A stretch of 64,000 bases of DNA. Origin: Streptomyces tsukubensis (GTDB taxonomy: Bacteria > Actinomycetota > Actinomycetes > Streptomycetales > Streptomycetaceae). The position numbers and the translations under genes were made by a program. The notes under the pieces are model-generated. The model saw only the letters and a program-made list of their open reading frames with translations. It had not been told where the DNA came from and searched no databases. The stretch is taken from positions 8,370,001-8,434,000 of the forward strand of contig NZ_CP045178.1 in the NCBI RefSeq assembly GCF_009296025.1, written 5' to 3'. Of this stretch, positions 26,496 through 35,638 are shown piece after piece; position 1 is the first letter of the stretch; every line of letters starts with the position of its first letter.

Positions 26496-27347
26496 ATGCC
26501 CAGCATGACCACCGACGACGGAGTGCGCCTTCACTACCTGGACGAGGGCGGTGACGGTCCCCCCGTCGTCCTTGTCGCCGGCTTCAAGGCCCCGGCCACG
26601 AGTTGGAAGTACCAGCAGCCGGTCCTGGCCGCCGCGGGCCACCGGGTCCTCAGCCTCGACCGCCGCTCGCACGGCGGCTCCGACGACCCCGAGCACGGGC
26701 ACACCATGGCCAGGCACGGCGAGGACCTCGACCAGTTCCTCGCCGCGCTCGACATCCGGGACGCCGTCCTGGTCGGCGGGTCGATGGGGGCGAGCACGAT
26801 CTGGTCCCGCGTCGCGTCCTTCGGCACCGGGCGGATCCGCGGAGTCGTCACCGTCGACCAGACACCGAGGATGCTGGCCTCCGCCGACTGGCCCCACGGT
26901 TTCTACGGCTACACGGAGGAGAACCGCGACACGTACTTCGCGGACGGTGTCCCGCAGACCGGCCGGGGCACATCGCCACTGCGCAGGCCGGACGTGGTGC
27001 CGAGGCTGGTCAGCGCCCTCGGCCTCTCGCTGAAGGACGGCCTGAAGCGGCCTCCGCTCTCGCCCCGCGCCCTGGCGCTGCTGCACGACCACGCCGTCAG
27101 CGACTGGCGGGAGGTGGTGGACCGGATCGATGTCCCCGCGCTGCTGGTGGCCGCACGCGACAGCGAACTCTGGCCGTGCGAGCACGCCGCGGCCGCGGCC
27201 GAACACAACCCCCTGGTCGGCTCCGTCGTCCTGGAGAAGTGCGGACACGCCGCCAACATCGAACGGCCCGCCGAGTTCAACAGGGTCCTGCTCGACTTCC
27301 TGACCGGCCTGGGCGACACCCGATCAGGGGCGCGGCCCCTGGGCTGA
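26496..27347 (+). CDS. Alpha/beta hydrolase
   Basis: 283 residues from ATG 26496 (GAGGAGGGA upstream). Cytosolic; no signal peptide. Typical single-domain alpha/beta hydrolase of the esterase/haloperoxidase group: HYLDEGGDGPPVVLVAGF strand and oxyanion hole, nucleophile elbow VGGSMGAS (Ser near 91), acid in AARDSELWP, and catalytic His in KCGHAANIERP near residue 250. The substrate cannot be told from sequence. It runs convergently into the TetR gene, only three bases apart, so no functional link is implied by that. Confidence 0.88.
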   Translation: MPSMTTDDGVRLHYLDEGGDGPPVVLVAGFKAPATSWKYQQPVLAAAGHRVLSLDRRSHGGSDDPEHGHTMARHGEDLDQFLAALDIRDAVLVGGSMGASTIWSRVASFGTGRIRGVVTVDQTPRMLASADWPHGFYGYTEENRDTYFADGVPQTGRGTSPLRRPDVVPRLVSALGLSLKDGLKRPPLSPRALALLHDHAVSDWREVVDRIDVPALLVAARDSELWPCEHAAAAAEHNPLVGSVVLEKCGHAANIERPAEFNRVLLDFLTGLGDTRSGARPLG

Positions 27348-27350
27348 GCG

Positions 27351-28025
27351 TCAGGTGGGGAACGGTGCGCGTCGCAGGGGGAGTACGGAGGGGCCGGAAC
27401 CCTGGTCCCGGCGCCGGTTCGAGCCCAGGTACTCGCTGGGATCGCCGGCTTCGGGCAGGGCCTTCGCCCCCTCCGGGCGCAGGCCGTGCAGATAGACGGT
27501 GACATGACGTTCGGCCAGCGCCCGCGCCTGGCTCCGCGGGATGTGCGGCATCGGGCGGCAGACCATCGCGGCGGCCGAGATCAGATCGAACGGGGTGACA
27601 TCGGCGCGGACCTCGCCCGTGTCGCGGCCCGCCGACAGCAGATCGGCCACCGCACGGACGATGGAGCGCTGCAACTCCCGTACGCTCTCGTCCCGCGCGA
27701 GCGGCCCGCCGATCAACGGCATCACCAAACGCTCCCGCTCCTCCACGATCCGCCGGAACAGTTCTTCCAGGGCGGCCATCGGACGCGCTCCCGAATACTT
27801 GGCCGCCTCGATCGCGGCGAGCCCCGTCCGGAAACCCTCGACCGCCACCTCCCTGATCAGTGCCTCGCGGTCGGGGAACCGCCGGTACAGCGTCCCGATG
27901 CCCAGGCCGGCGCGGCGCGCCACGTCGTCCAGTGCGACGGCGGTCCCCTGCTCCCGGAAGAGCTCGCGGGCGGCGGCCAGGATCTTCTCCCGGTTGCGCC
28001 GGGCGTCGGCGCGCAATTCGGTCAT
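27351..28025 (-). CDS. TetR-family transcriptional regulator
   Basis: 224 residues. N-terminal helix-turn-helix at about 12-60 (REKILAAARELFREQG then VALDDVARRAGLGIGTLYRRF), followed by an all-helical ligand domain with an SVRELQRSIVRAV helix near 120. The last 30 residues are Arg/Gly/Ser-rich and look disordered. The target is unknown; no gene is divergently transcribed from it, so it may act in trans or on itself. Confidence 0.88.
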   Translation of the reverse strand: MTELRADARRNREKILAAARELFREQGTAVALDDVARRAGLGIGTLYRRFPDREALIREVAVEGFRTGLAAIEAAKYSGARPMAALEELFRRIVEERERLVMPLIGGPLARDESVRELQRSIVRAVADLLSAGRDTGEVRADVTPFDLISAAAMVCRPMPHIPRSQARALAERHVTVYLHGLRPEGAKALPEAGDPSEYLGSNRRRDQGSGPSVLPLRRAPFPT

Positions 28026-28175
28026 GCGGGGATGCTAGCGAGTCGCACGGGGGAGCGGCGTCGCCCAGACGGGCGACGCCGTCGGGTACTTCGAAGCAGG
28101 CCGGAAACGCTCAGTATCCGTCGATATCGGCCGTCGAATTTGCCCGAATCGACGCGAGGTGGGAGCGATCGGCCG

Positions 28176-28817
28176 TCAGGGCGCGTGGTGGTGTCTCGCC
28201 CCGGCCGGCTGCTGACCGACCCGCACCAGGTGCGCGAAGTCGACCGCCACCCCGCGCAGCAGCAGGTCCACCATGGGGCCGGGGGAGGCCCATTCCTCGG
28301 GCGCCCCACCGAACAGGGCCCGCTGGTAGACGGTGGAGGCCAGCAGATCGACCAGCAGGGCGGGATCGGTGTCGGGCCGCAGGTCACCCCGGTCGACCGC
28401 GCGCCGTACCGCCACGGTGGCGGCGTTCCTGCTGGGCTCCACCAGCACCTCGACCAGCCGCCGACGCAGCGCCGGATCGTGCGCGCAGTCCGCGATGAGC
28501 GGCGCGAGCACCAGTCCGCCGGGCAGCCGGTCCCGCAGCGTCTCGGAGAGCAGCCGCACGCTCTGCGTCAGGTCGCAGCGCGTACATCCGTTGTCCGGCG
28601 CCGTGGGGACCGTCAGGACCGAAGCGAGGGCGTCGATGACCAGATCCTGCCGGACGGGCCAGCGTCTGCGGATCGACGCCTTGGTCGTGCCGGCCCTGGC
28701 TGCCACGGTTTCCAGCGCGAGCCTCGGGTAGCCGTTCTCGCGCAGGACACCGAGGGTGGCCGTCAGGACGGCGGTGTCGATCGCCGGGTCTCTCGGCCGG
28801 CCCGCGGAAGGCGTCAC
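28176..28817 (-). CDS. TetR-family regulator coupled to a glyoxalase-fold protein
   Basis: 213 residues from GTG 28817. That GTG overlaps the stop codon of the upstream gene by four bases (GTGA), which fixes the start by translational coupling. HTH at about 15-55: AVLTATLGVLRENGY then VAARAGTTKASIRRRWPVRQ. The segment NGCTRCDLTQ carries two cysteines near 78-81, a CxxC not usual in the family that might sense metal or redox state. The tail is GARHHHAP. With the VOC gene it forms a two-gene operon behind a perfect palindrome, so autoregulation is likely. Confidence 0.87.
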   Translation of the reverse strand: MTPSAGRPRDPAIDTAVLTATLGVLRENGYPRLALETVAARAGTTKASIRRRWPVRQDLVIDALASVLTVPTAPDNGCTRCDLTQSVRLLSETLRDRLPGGLVLAPLIADCAHDPALRRRLVEVLVEPSRNAATVAVRRAVDRGDLRPDTDPALLVDLLASTVYQRALFGGAPEEWASPGPMVDLLLRGVAVDFAHLVRVGQQPAGARHHHAP

Positions 28818-29200
28818 CGCCCGGCGTCCTGCGGGTACCAGCGCAGCTCGACCGTGTTGCCGTCGGGGTCCCGCACGTAGACGGACTCGGCACTGCCCCG
28901 CGCGCCGAAGCGGCCGACCGGCCCCTCCAGCACGGTGAAGACCCCCGATTCGATGACCTCCCGCCAGTCCAGGGGATCCACCACCAGGCAGATGTGGTCC
29001 ACGTTGGACTCGCCGCGAGGGCGGCTGACGAGGTCGATGATGGTCACCGCGCTCACCCGCACCGAGGGGAACGGCGCCTTGCCCTCCCGCCATTCGTCCA
29101 CCCGCACCGGTTCGAGGCCGAGGGGCCCGCAGTAGAACTCCAGCGCCCGCTCGACATCGCCGACGTTCAGCACCAGGTGATCGAAATCCTTGACCCGCAT
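28814..29200 (-). CDS. VOC-superfamily (glyoxalase/dioxygenase-fold) protein
   Basis: 128 residues from ATG 29200, preceded by GGGGAGAG; an ATG six codons upstream at 29218 lacks a ribosome site. Two beta-alpha-beta-beta-beta modules with the expected metal-ligand positions: His8 in FDHLVLNV, His about 69 in VDHICLVV and Glu about 119 in NTVELRWY. Members act as lyases, isomerases, dioxygenases or drug-binding resistance proteins; the substrate is unknown here. First gene of an operon with the TetR regulator, which suggests an inducible response to a small molecule. Confidence 0.88.
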   Translation of the reverse strand: MRVKDFDHLVLNVGDVERALEFYCGPLGLEPVRVDEWREGKAPFPSVRVSAVTIIDLVSRPRGESNVDHICLVVDPLDWREVIESGVFTVLEGPVGRFGARGSAESVYVRDPDGNTVELRWYPQDAGR

Positions 29201-29225
29201 GGGCTCTCTCCCCGTCATTTGAATA

Positions 29226-29237
29226 CGAACCGGTTCG
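29226..29237. promoter_or_regulatory. Palindrome CGAACCGGTTCG, likely TetR operator
   Basis: A perfect 12-bp palindrome 26 bases upstream of the VOC start codon, in the promoter position of the VOC-TetR operon. Inferred operator of the co-transcribed TetR protein. Confidence 0.6.
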
Positions 29238-29490
29238 GATCGTAATGGCGGGAGGGCGTCGAAGGAACCCCTCCGCACGGCTACCGCTCGCCGAAGCCCG
29301 CCGTACGGCCCCCGCACCCCACTCCATGACTGAATCGCCGCCCGGCGGTGACACGAGTGGCCGGGGGAGCGTTCGTTCGCTGTGCGGACGAGGAGGCGCA
29401 GGGGTGTCATGGGAGAGACGCGGCCCGCGGGCCCGCCGGGCCACCTGTCACGGGCGGCACCGGCGACGCGGGGGAGGCGACACGGGTCGG

Positions 29491-29588
29491 TGCGCGGGAG
29501 ACACCCGGTGCGCGGGAGACACCCGGTACGCGAGAGACACCCGGTACGCGAGAGATATCGGCACACGGACGAGAGATATCGGCACACG
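29491..29588. repeat. Short tandem repeats in a leader region
   Basis: Three 18-bp units of the type tgcgcgggagacacccgg (29491-29508, 29509-29526, 29527-29544, the third with two changes), then two copies of gagagatatcggcacacg (29550-29567 and 29571-29588) spaced 21 bases. The block ends 15 bases before the start codon of the next gene and so lies in its 5' leader or promoter. Confidence 0.9.
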
Positions 29589-29603
29589 AAGAGGAGAGCC
29601 GCC

Positions 29604-29930
29604 ATGCCCCAGGGATCCAACGCGAAGCGTGAGCGTCAGTACGAGCACATCAAGGAGGGCGCCGAGAAGCGCGGCACCTCGACGGGACGTGCCGAGGAGA
29701 TCGCGGCACGGACCGTGAACAAGGAGCGCGCGAGGAACGGAGAGTCGAAGCAGGCGAGCAAGGTCTCCACGCAGGACCCCAAGTCGGCCTACGAACGTGG
29801 CGGCGAGCGGTCCCACAAAGGCCCGAACGGGCCGACCCGTGACCAGCTCTACGCCGAGGCGAAGGGCCGCAACATCGACGGCAGGTCCAAGATGTCCAAG
29901 GACCAGCTGAGGAAGGCCCTGGGACGCTAG
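29604..29930 (+). CDS. Small basic protein with C-terminal Rho_N-like motif
   Basis: 108 residues from ATG 29604 (GAGGAGAG upstream). Highly charged: KRERQYEHIKEGAEKRGTS, AEEIAARTVNKERAR, then Lys/Gln linker and the C-terminal motif TRDQLYAEAKGRNIDGRSKM followed by SKDQLRKALG, which matches the Rho N-terminal/SAP-like helix-extended-loop-helix nucleic-acid motif. Homologues in actinobacteria are often labelled plasmid stabilisation protein, a label with little support. Probably a small nucleic-acid-associated protein. Confidence 0.85.
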   Translation: MPQGSNAKRERQYEHIKEGAEKRGTSTGRAEEIAARTVNKERARNGESKQASKVSTQDPKSAYERGGERSHKGPNGPTRDQLYAEAKGRNIDGRSKMSKDQLRKALGR

Positions 29931-30161
29931 CCTCCGCGAGCCTCCGCGCCCGGGAGAGGGCCGGGTGAGCAGCGGTCCTCGCCGTACGGCCGCCCGGTCA
30001 GGGACAGGCCGGTTCGCGTACCCTCGGTGGGGCGGACCCGCGTGGAGCGCGGGTGCTGTGCGCGGCCCGTCGACACGGTCCCGGCCAGGCTCGGGAGGAC
30101 GCCAACGGGCGAGGTGCGTCGCTCCGCCTCCTGTTCGGCAGAAGAAGCGAGGAGAACCAAG

Positions 30162-30683
30162 ATGACGGAATCCACCGAGCGTGCCGTACTCGCCGGGGGG
30201 TGCTTCTGGGGAATGCAGGACCTGATCCGCAAGTACCCCGGGGTGCTGACCACACGGGTCGGGTACGCGGGCGGCGACGTGCCGAACGCCACGTACCGGA
30301 ATCATGGGACGCACGCCGAGTCCATCGAGATCATCTTCGACCCCGCGAAGATCTCCTACCGGGAGATTCTGGAGTTCTTCTTCCAGATCCACGACCCGTC
30401 CACGCTGAACCGCCAGGGCAACGACGTGGGGATGAGCTACCGGTCCGCCATCTTCTGCACGAGCGACGAGCAGAAGCGCGTCGCCGAGGACACGATCGCC
30501 GATGTCGACGCCTCAGGCCTCTGGCCGGGCAGGGCCGTGACCGAGGTGGCGCCCGCCGGTGACTTCTGGGAGGCGGAGCCGGAGCACCAGGACTACCTGG
30601 AGCGCTACCCCGAGGGGTACACCTGCCACTTCGTACGGCCGGGCTGGAAGCTCCCCCGCAGGGAGGAAACGAGCCGGTCGTAG
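30162..30683 (+). CDS. msrA: Peptide methionine (S)-S-oxide reductase
   Basis: 173 residues from ATG 30162 (GAGGAGAA upstream). Reduces the S-epimer of methionine sulfoxide in proteins using thioredoxin. Catalytic Cys14 in [10 protein letters not shown]; the core continues with [34 protein letters not shown] and YRSAIF. A C-terminal Cys in GYTCHF may serve as resolving residue. Normal length for MsrA; no fused MsrB. Stands alone. Confidence 0.96.
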   Translation: MTESTERAVLAGGCFWGMQDLIRKYPGVLTTRVGYAGGDVPNATYRNHGTHAESIEIIFDPAKISYREILEFFFQIHDPSTLNRQGNDVGMSYRSAIFCTSDEQKRVAEDTIADVDASGLWPGRAVTEVAPAGDFWEAEPEHQDYLERYPEGYTCHFVRPGWKLPRREETSRS

Positions 30684-30844
30684 TCGCCGCGGACGCGGCG
30701 GCGGCCGGCCTGGACCCACCGTGCTCCGGTGTCCGGGCCGCCGTGCCGCCGCCTGCCGCCGCGTCATAGGGTCGGGGAAGGTCAGGGCCTCTTCACGCCC
30801 CGTCCTTCAGACCTTCAGTACCGTGCCCGACCTTGAGGAGCAGC

Positions 30845-31675
<831 letters not shown>

Positions 31676-31942
31676 CCAGGTCCCGTCGTTCTCCGACCAG
31701 GCCCCGTCAGTCCCTGACCGGGCCTGGTCCGGTCCCGGCGTCGCCGCACGCGGTGTGGACCGGGCCCGTCCCCGGAATCGGTGTGCCGGTGCGGTGGCCC
31801 CACTCAAGGTCCCGCCGCCCGCGCCGTAGCAAGGTCCCGCCGTCCGCGCGGAAAAGGGACCTCACATTCTCACGGGCCCGAGCGTCTACGGGGTGAGGCG
31901 GTGAACACCGCACACCGACCGTTGGAGAAGGAGCCCGGGACC
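31676..31942. other. Repeat-containing intergenic region before the ogt operon
   Basis: 267 bases without a gene. It contains short direct repeats: three variants of gaccaggccccgtc near 31675-31730, and caaggtcccgccg twice (near 31805 and 31829) followed by near-identical bases. The ogt promoter should lie here. Confidence 0.45.
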
Positions 31943-32455
31943 ATGAACACGCGCCACGCGATCGTCCCCACACCGCTCGGCGACCTGACCGTGGTCGCTT
32001 CGGGGGAGTCCCTTGTGGGCGTCTACTTCCCGCACCACTGGTACCTGCCCCCGAGCGCGGAACTCGGCCCCGAAACCGACGCAGGACAGGACCCACCGCT
32101 GGCCCGCGCGGCGGCACAGCTGGGCGAATACCTGGCGGGGGAGCGGACCTCCTTCGACCTGGCGACGGAGACACACGGTGATCCGCTCCAGGAACAGGTG
32201 TGGGCCATGCTCAGGCGGATCCCGTTCGGTACGACGACGACGTACGGGGCATTGGCCGAACAGCTCGGCAACAAGGGGCTCGCGCAGACAGTGGGGCAGG
32301 CGGTCGGGCACAATCCCCTCTCGATCATCGTGCCCTGCCACCGGGTCGTCGGCAGCAACGGGAAGCTCACCGGTTTCGCCGGGGGACTCTCCCGCAAACA
32401 GCGGCTCCTGGAACTCGAAGAGCCCGCGGAGGTCAGGGCAGGACGGCTCTTCTGA
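31943..32455 (+). CDS. ogt: Methylated-DNA-protein-cysteine methyltransferase
   Basis: 170 residues from ATG 31943 (AAGGAG upstream). Suicide repair of O6-alkylguanine: the alkyl group is moved to Cys132 in IIVPCHRVVG. Also visible: the recognition-helix region RIPFGTTTTYGALAEQLGNK and the GLSRKQRLLELE end. Length is that of a single-domain Ogt. First gene of a likely three-gene operon with an ECF-like sigma factor and a second methyltransferase. Confidence 0.94.
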   Translation: MNTRHAIVPTPLGDLTVVASGESLVGVYFPHHWYLPPSAELGPETDAGQDPPLARAAAQLGEYLAGERTSFDLATETHGDPLQEQVWAMLRRIPFGTTTTYGALAEQLGNKGLAQTVGQAVGHNPLSIIVPCHRVVGSNGKLTGFAGGLSRKQRLLELEEPAEVRAGRLF

Positions 32456-32511
32456 CCCCCCTCCGGCCCGTCGCCAGGAGCCACCGTCACCAGTGTCACC
32501 AGGATGAGGAC

Positions 32512-33090
32512 ATGAAGAAGCCCTTCGAACGGGTCGTGACCGAGCACGCGGAGGCCGTACTGCGGGTATGCCGGGCGGTCGTCGGCGTCGACGACGCGGA
32601 CGACGCCTGGTCGGAGACGTTCCTCGCCGCGATGCGCGCCTACCCGGAGCTTCCTGCCGACGCCAACGTGGAGGCGTGGCTGGTGACCATCGCCCACCGC
32701 AAGGCCATCGACCTCACGCGGGGCCGGGCGCGGCGCGCCGTCCCCGTCGGCGAAGTTCCGGAACACCCCTCGTCCATCGGGTTGCCGGACCGGAGCGACC
32801 CGGACCTGTGGAGAGCGGTGGGGGCGCTGCCGGAGAGGCAGCGGCTGGCCGTCGCCTACCACCACTTCGCCGGAGTCCCCTACAAGGACGTCGCGCGCAT
32901 CGTCGGCGGGACCCCGGAATCGGTGCGCAGGGCCGCGTCGGACGGCGTCAGAACCCTCCGGAACGCCCTGTCGGACGCACACCCCGCGCACCCCGCCCAA
33001 CGACCCTCACCACCCGGACGGGCCGCATCCGAACCGACCGTGAAACCGGCCGCGAACGCGAGACCGAACGCGAAGGAAGGGACGCCATGA
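32512..33090 (+). CDS. ECF-type RNA polymerase sigma factor
   Basis: 192 residues from ATG 32512. Sigma region 2 at about 8-75 (AEAVLRVCRAV, DADDAWSETFLAAM, AWLVTIAHRKAIDLTRG) and region 4 at about 105-160 (ALPERQRLAVAYHHFAGVPY, KDVARIVGGTPESVRRA). The C-terminal 40 residues are Pro/Ala-rich and look disordered. It lies 56 bases after ogt, and its stop overlaps the next start in ATGA. No recognisable anti-sigma gene follows; the coupled partner is a second methyltransferase. Inferred role: alkylation- or damage-linked regulator of its own operon. Confidence 0.85.
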   Translation: MKKPFERVVTEHAEAVLRVCRAVVGVDDADDAWSETFLAAMRAYPELPADANVEAWLVTIAHRKAIDLTRGRARRAVPVGEVPEHPSSIGLPDRSDPDLWRAVGALPERQRLAVAYHHFAGVPYKDVARIVGGTPESVRRAASDGVRTLRNALSDAHPAHPAQRPSPPGRAASEPTVKPAANARPNAKEGTP

Positions 33091-33800
33091 GCGACACCAA
33101 CGACCGTAACGTCGCCGGGAGGACCGCCGCCGACGACAGGATCAGCGCCGCCGACAGGACCGCCCGCGACACGAGCGCCGGCGACAGGACCACCGACGAC
33201 GTGGACGTCCGCGCGATTCTCTCCCGCGCGGCGGTGGACGAGGCCACGCTGGGACGGTTGCACGCGAAGCTGGAGGACGCGGCGGCCCGCGAGGGCGTAC
33301 TGGACATCGCCTACCGGATCGTCGACGCGCCGATCGGCCGGTTGCTCGTCGCCTCGACGGAGCGTGGGCTCGTACGGGTGGCCTTCGACAGTGAGGATCA
33401 CGACAAGGTCCTCGACGACCTGTCGGCCAGACTGAGCCCCCGGGTGCTCCGTGCCCCCGCGCGGCTGGACGCGGTGGCACGAGAGCTCGACCAGTACTTC
33501 GCGGGGACACGCCGCACATTCGACCTGGAGCTGGACAGGTCGCTGTCGAAGGGGTTCAGAGAGGTGGTGCAGCGCTACCTGCCGGAGATCCCTTACGGGG
33601 ACACCCTCAGCTACGGGCAGGTCGCGCGGCTGGTCGGGAACCCGAAGGCGGTGCGCGCGGTGGGCACGGCCTGCGCGACCAACCCCCTCCCCGTCGTGGT
33701 GCCGTGCCACCGGGTGCTGCGCACGGACGGCAGCCTGGGCGGCTATGTCGGCGGCCCGGCCACGAAGTCGGCCCTGCTGAGGCTGGAGGCCGCCGTGTGA
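33087..33800 (+). CDS. Second methylated-DNA-cysteine methyltransferase, N-terminally extended
   Basis: 237 residues. Start ATG 33087 overlaps the sigma-factor stop by four bases. The C-terminal 165 residues are a normal Ogt domain with Cys207 in VVVPCHRVLR, IPYGDTLSYGQVARLVGNPK and GYVGGPATKSALLRLE. The N-terminal 70 residues are an acidic/Arg-rich disordered part (about 1-40) followed by a predicted helical part (VRAILSRAAVDEATLGRLHA, residues about 41-70) that ordinary Ogt proteins lack. In the place where an anti-sigma factor is usually encoded, this extension may bind the sigma factor; this is inference only. Confidence 0.9.
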   Translation: MSDTNDRNVAGRTAADDRISAADRTARDTSAGDRTTDDVDVRAILSRAAVDEATLGRLHAKLEDAAAREGVLDIAYRIVDAPIGRLLVASTERGLVRVAFDSEDHDKVLDDLSARLSPRVLRAPARLDAVARELDQYFAGTRRTFDLELDRSLSKGFREVVQRYLPEIPYGDTLSYGQVARLVGNPKAVRAVGTACATNPLPVVVPCHRVLRTDGSLGGYVGGPATKSALLRLEAAV

Positions 33801-33839
33801 CCGACCGGCGCAGAAGGGCGGCCACTCCGTGCCCCTCGG

Positions 33840-34240
33840 GGCCAGGGCCGTCCCGCACGCCAGACGCGGGGCCAGCCGTTCGTCCGTTTCCGCGAGACGG
33901 GCGCCGAGCAGCCGCTGGACACGGGTGATCCTCGCGGTGACCGTATCGCTGTGGACGCCGAGGACGGCAGCCGTCCCTGCCGTGGACGACTCGGCGTCCA
34001 GACAGGCGGCCAACCCCTCACCAGGTCGCCCGGCTCCACGCCGAACGGGGCGAGGAGAGTCATGTCGGCAGTCTGGAACGTATGCGTACGGGGCCACGCC
34101 GGCGCTTGGCGGTCGTCCACGCCGACCAGCCGTCGCCCTGCTCCACCACGTGCGCGGGCGCCCCCTCCGCCCCGAAGGCAGCCGTCACCTCGGGGCGCGG
34201 CCCCCCCGCCACATCGATGTCGGGACCCGTGCCGATACGG
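33840..34240 (-). pseudogene. Remnant of a PucR/CdaR-type regulator
   Basis: On the minus strand, pieces of one protein lie in different frames. Frame 1 (about 34083-34240): DIDVAGGPRPEVTAAFG. Frame 2 (about 34020-34064): MTLLAPFGVEPGDLV, the usual lead-in to the C-terminal domain. Frame 3 (about 33840-34015): EGLAACLDAESSTAGTAAV, LGVHSDTVTARITRVQRLLG, the PucR C-terminal helix-turn-helix. No single frame joins them, so the gene is broken by frameshifts or deletions. PucR proteins often sit beside DUF917/hydantoinase genes, which follow here. Confidence 0.6.
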
Positions 34241-34387
34241 GGATGCCCGTGTGCCGGCCGTCCGGCCGCAGGCCGAACTCCGGGGCACGACGCCGGACCG
34301 GCGCGGGAACACGACCGGTCGTGAGGGGCGGCAACTCGCCCAGCGGCGACATACGGTGCCGTGCACTGCGTTGTCCCGGACAACGGC

Positions 34388-35488
34388 TCATACCGGCAGG
34401 ATCCGCTCCACCGGGCGGAACGGGAACGGCAGCCCGAACGCCTGTGGGCCGAACACCGCGAGCGCCTCGGGCGTCCGCATGATCGCGGGCGCGGCGATCC
34501 CGACCACGGCCACCCGCTGCCCGTAGCGCAACGCCTCCGTCGTGATCGGCTCACCCGTGTCCACTTCGAGGACGCACACGAGGTCGGGCACCAGGCAGAC
34601 CACCTCACCGTCGACCAGCGCGGCGAGGTGCTCGTTCTGGAAGCGCACCTCAAGACCGCTCGTACCGTCCATCGACGTGAACGCGGCCCTGCCCTGTGCG
34701 AAGCCCCCCTCGGTGCGGCGCTCCACATCCGTCACCTTGCCCCGGAACAGCACCCTCAGGTGACCGTAGATCGTCCCCTTGACGGCCTCACCCAGCGCCG
34801 CCACCGGATCGCGGTGCTCCGCACGGGCCTCGCGCACCGCACGGCCGAGCGCCAGCGCCAGCGAGAGGGTACGGGGCACCGCGGTGCGCTTGAGGTCGCT
34901 GCCCGACATGGCGAACTCCGCGATGGCCGCGCCGCCCCCGAGACCGACCGTCACCCGGCGCGCCAGATCCTCAAGCCGCACGGTGTCGCGCCCCGTGTCG
35001 AAGACGCATGTCTCACCGTGGTCCCCGGCCATCGCGAGTGGCGACGCGGTGAGGCCGTACACATGGAAGGTCTCCATCTGGAGTTCGGGGAAGGCACGGC
35101 CCATCCCGTCCGCGTCGACCACGGGGAGCCCCGTCCTGGCGGCGACGATGAGCGGGATCATCGAATTCCCGCCGCCGCACTCGATCGGCATCGTGGCGTC
35201 GGCCTCGCGACCGAGGAAGCGTTCGAGCGCCCGCAGCGCCGCCACCGGTTCGTCGGCGCCGGGCAACTTCTCGATCATCACCGTCGGAGCGCCCATGTTC
35301 GCGACCGGGACGACCAGGGCGTCGTCCGCCACCTCCTCGGGGTCGAGGACGGTCACGGGGCCGTGCTCGCGCATGGCTTCGGCGACCAGCAGACGCCCGA
35401 TCCATGGGTCACCGCCGCCGCCGGTGCCGAGAATGGCCGCGCCGCGGGCGAGGTCGTCCAGTTCCGAGGGACCGAGGGTCCAACTCAT
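34388..35488 (-). CDS. DUF917-family protein
   Basis: 366 residues from ATG 35488 (AAGGAGA upstream). N-terminal half GAAILGTGGGGDPWIGRLL, PVANMGAPTVMIEKLPG, MPIECGGGNSMIPL and DADGMGRAFPELQM; C-terminal part with VPDLVCVLEVDTGEPITTE. Family members are nearly always encoded next to hydantoinase/oxoprolinase proteins and nucleobase permeases and are thought to form part of a hydantoin- or lactam-cleaving enzyme; direct biochemical proof is thin. Here the partner hydantoinase gene lies upstream, 150 bases away across a strong hairpin. Confidence 0.9.
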   Translation of the reverse strand: MSWTLGPSELDDLARGAAILGTGGGGDPWIGRLLVAEAMREHGPVTVLDPEEVADDALVVPVANMGAPTVMIEKLPGADEPVAALRALERFLGREADATMPIECGGGNSMIPLIVAARTGLPVVDADGMGRAFPELQMETFHVYGLTASPLAMAGDHGETCVFDTGRDTVRLEDLARRVTVGLGGGAAIAEFAMSGSDLKRTAVPRTLSLALALGRAVREARAEHRDPVAALGEAVKGTIYGHLRVLFRGKVTDVERRTEGGFAQGRAAFTSMDGTSGLEVRFQNEHLAALVDGEVVCLVPDLVCVLEVDTGEPITTEALRYGQRVAVVGIAAPAIMRTPEALAVFGPQAFGLPFPFRPVERILPV

Positions 35489-35593
35489 TTCGCCATCTCC
35501 TTGAAGCTCTACGGTCCGACAGCAGGCCGTCATACGGGGGCGGGGCGGGCACCCCGGCGCCCGAACGGGCACCTCACGGGGTGGGCGCGGATC

Positions 35594-35638
35594 GGGGGCC
35601 TCGTGTGAGGGGCCGGGCGCCCCTCACCCGAGGCCCCC
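35594..35638 (-). terminator. Very stable two-tier hairpin between hydantoinase and DUF917 genes
   Basis: Outer stem GGGGGCCTCG (35594-35603) / CGAGGCCCCC (35629-35638), inner stem GTGAGGGGC (35605-35613) / GCCCCTCAC (35619-35627), loop of five bases. It begins directly after the hydantoinase stop codon. No T tract. It may terminate most transcripts or protect the 3' end of the first gene's mRNA. Confidence 0.7.
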
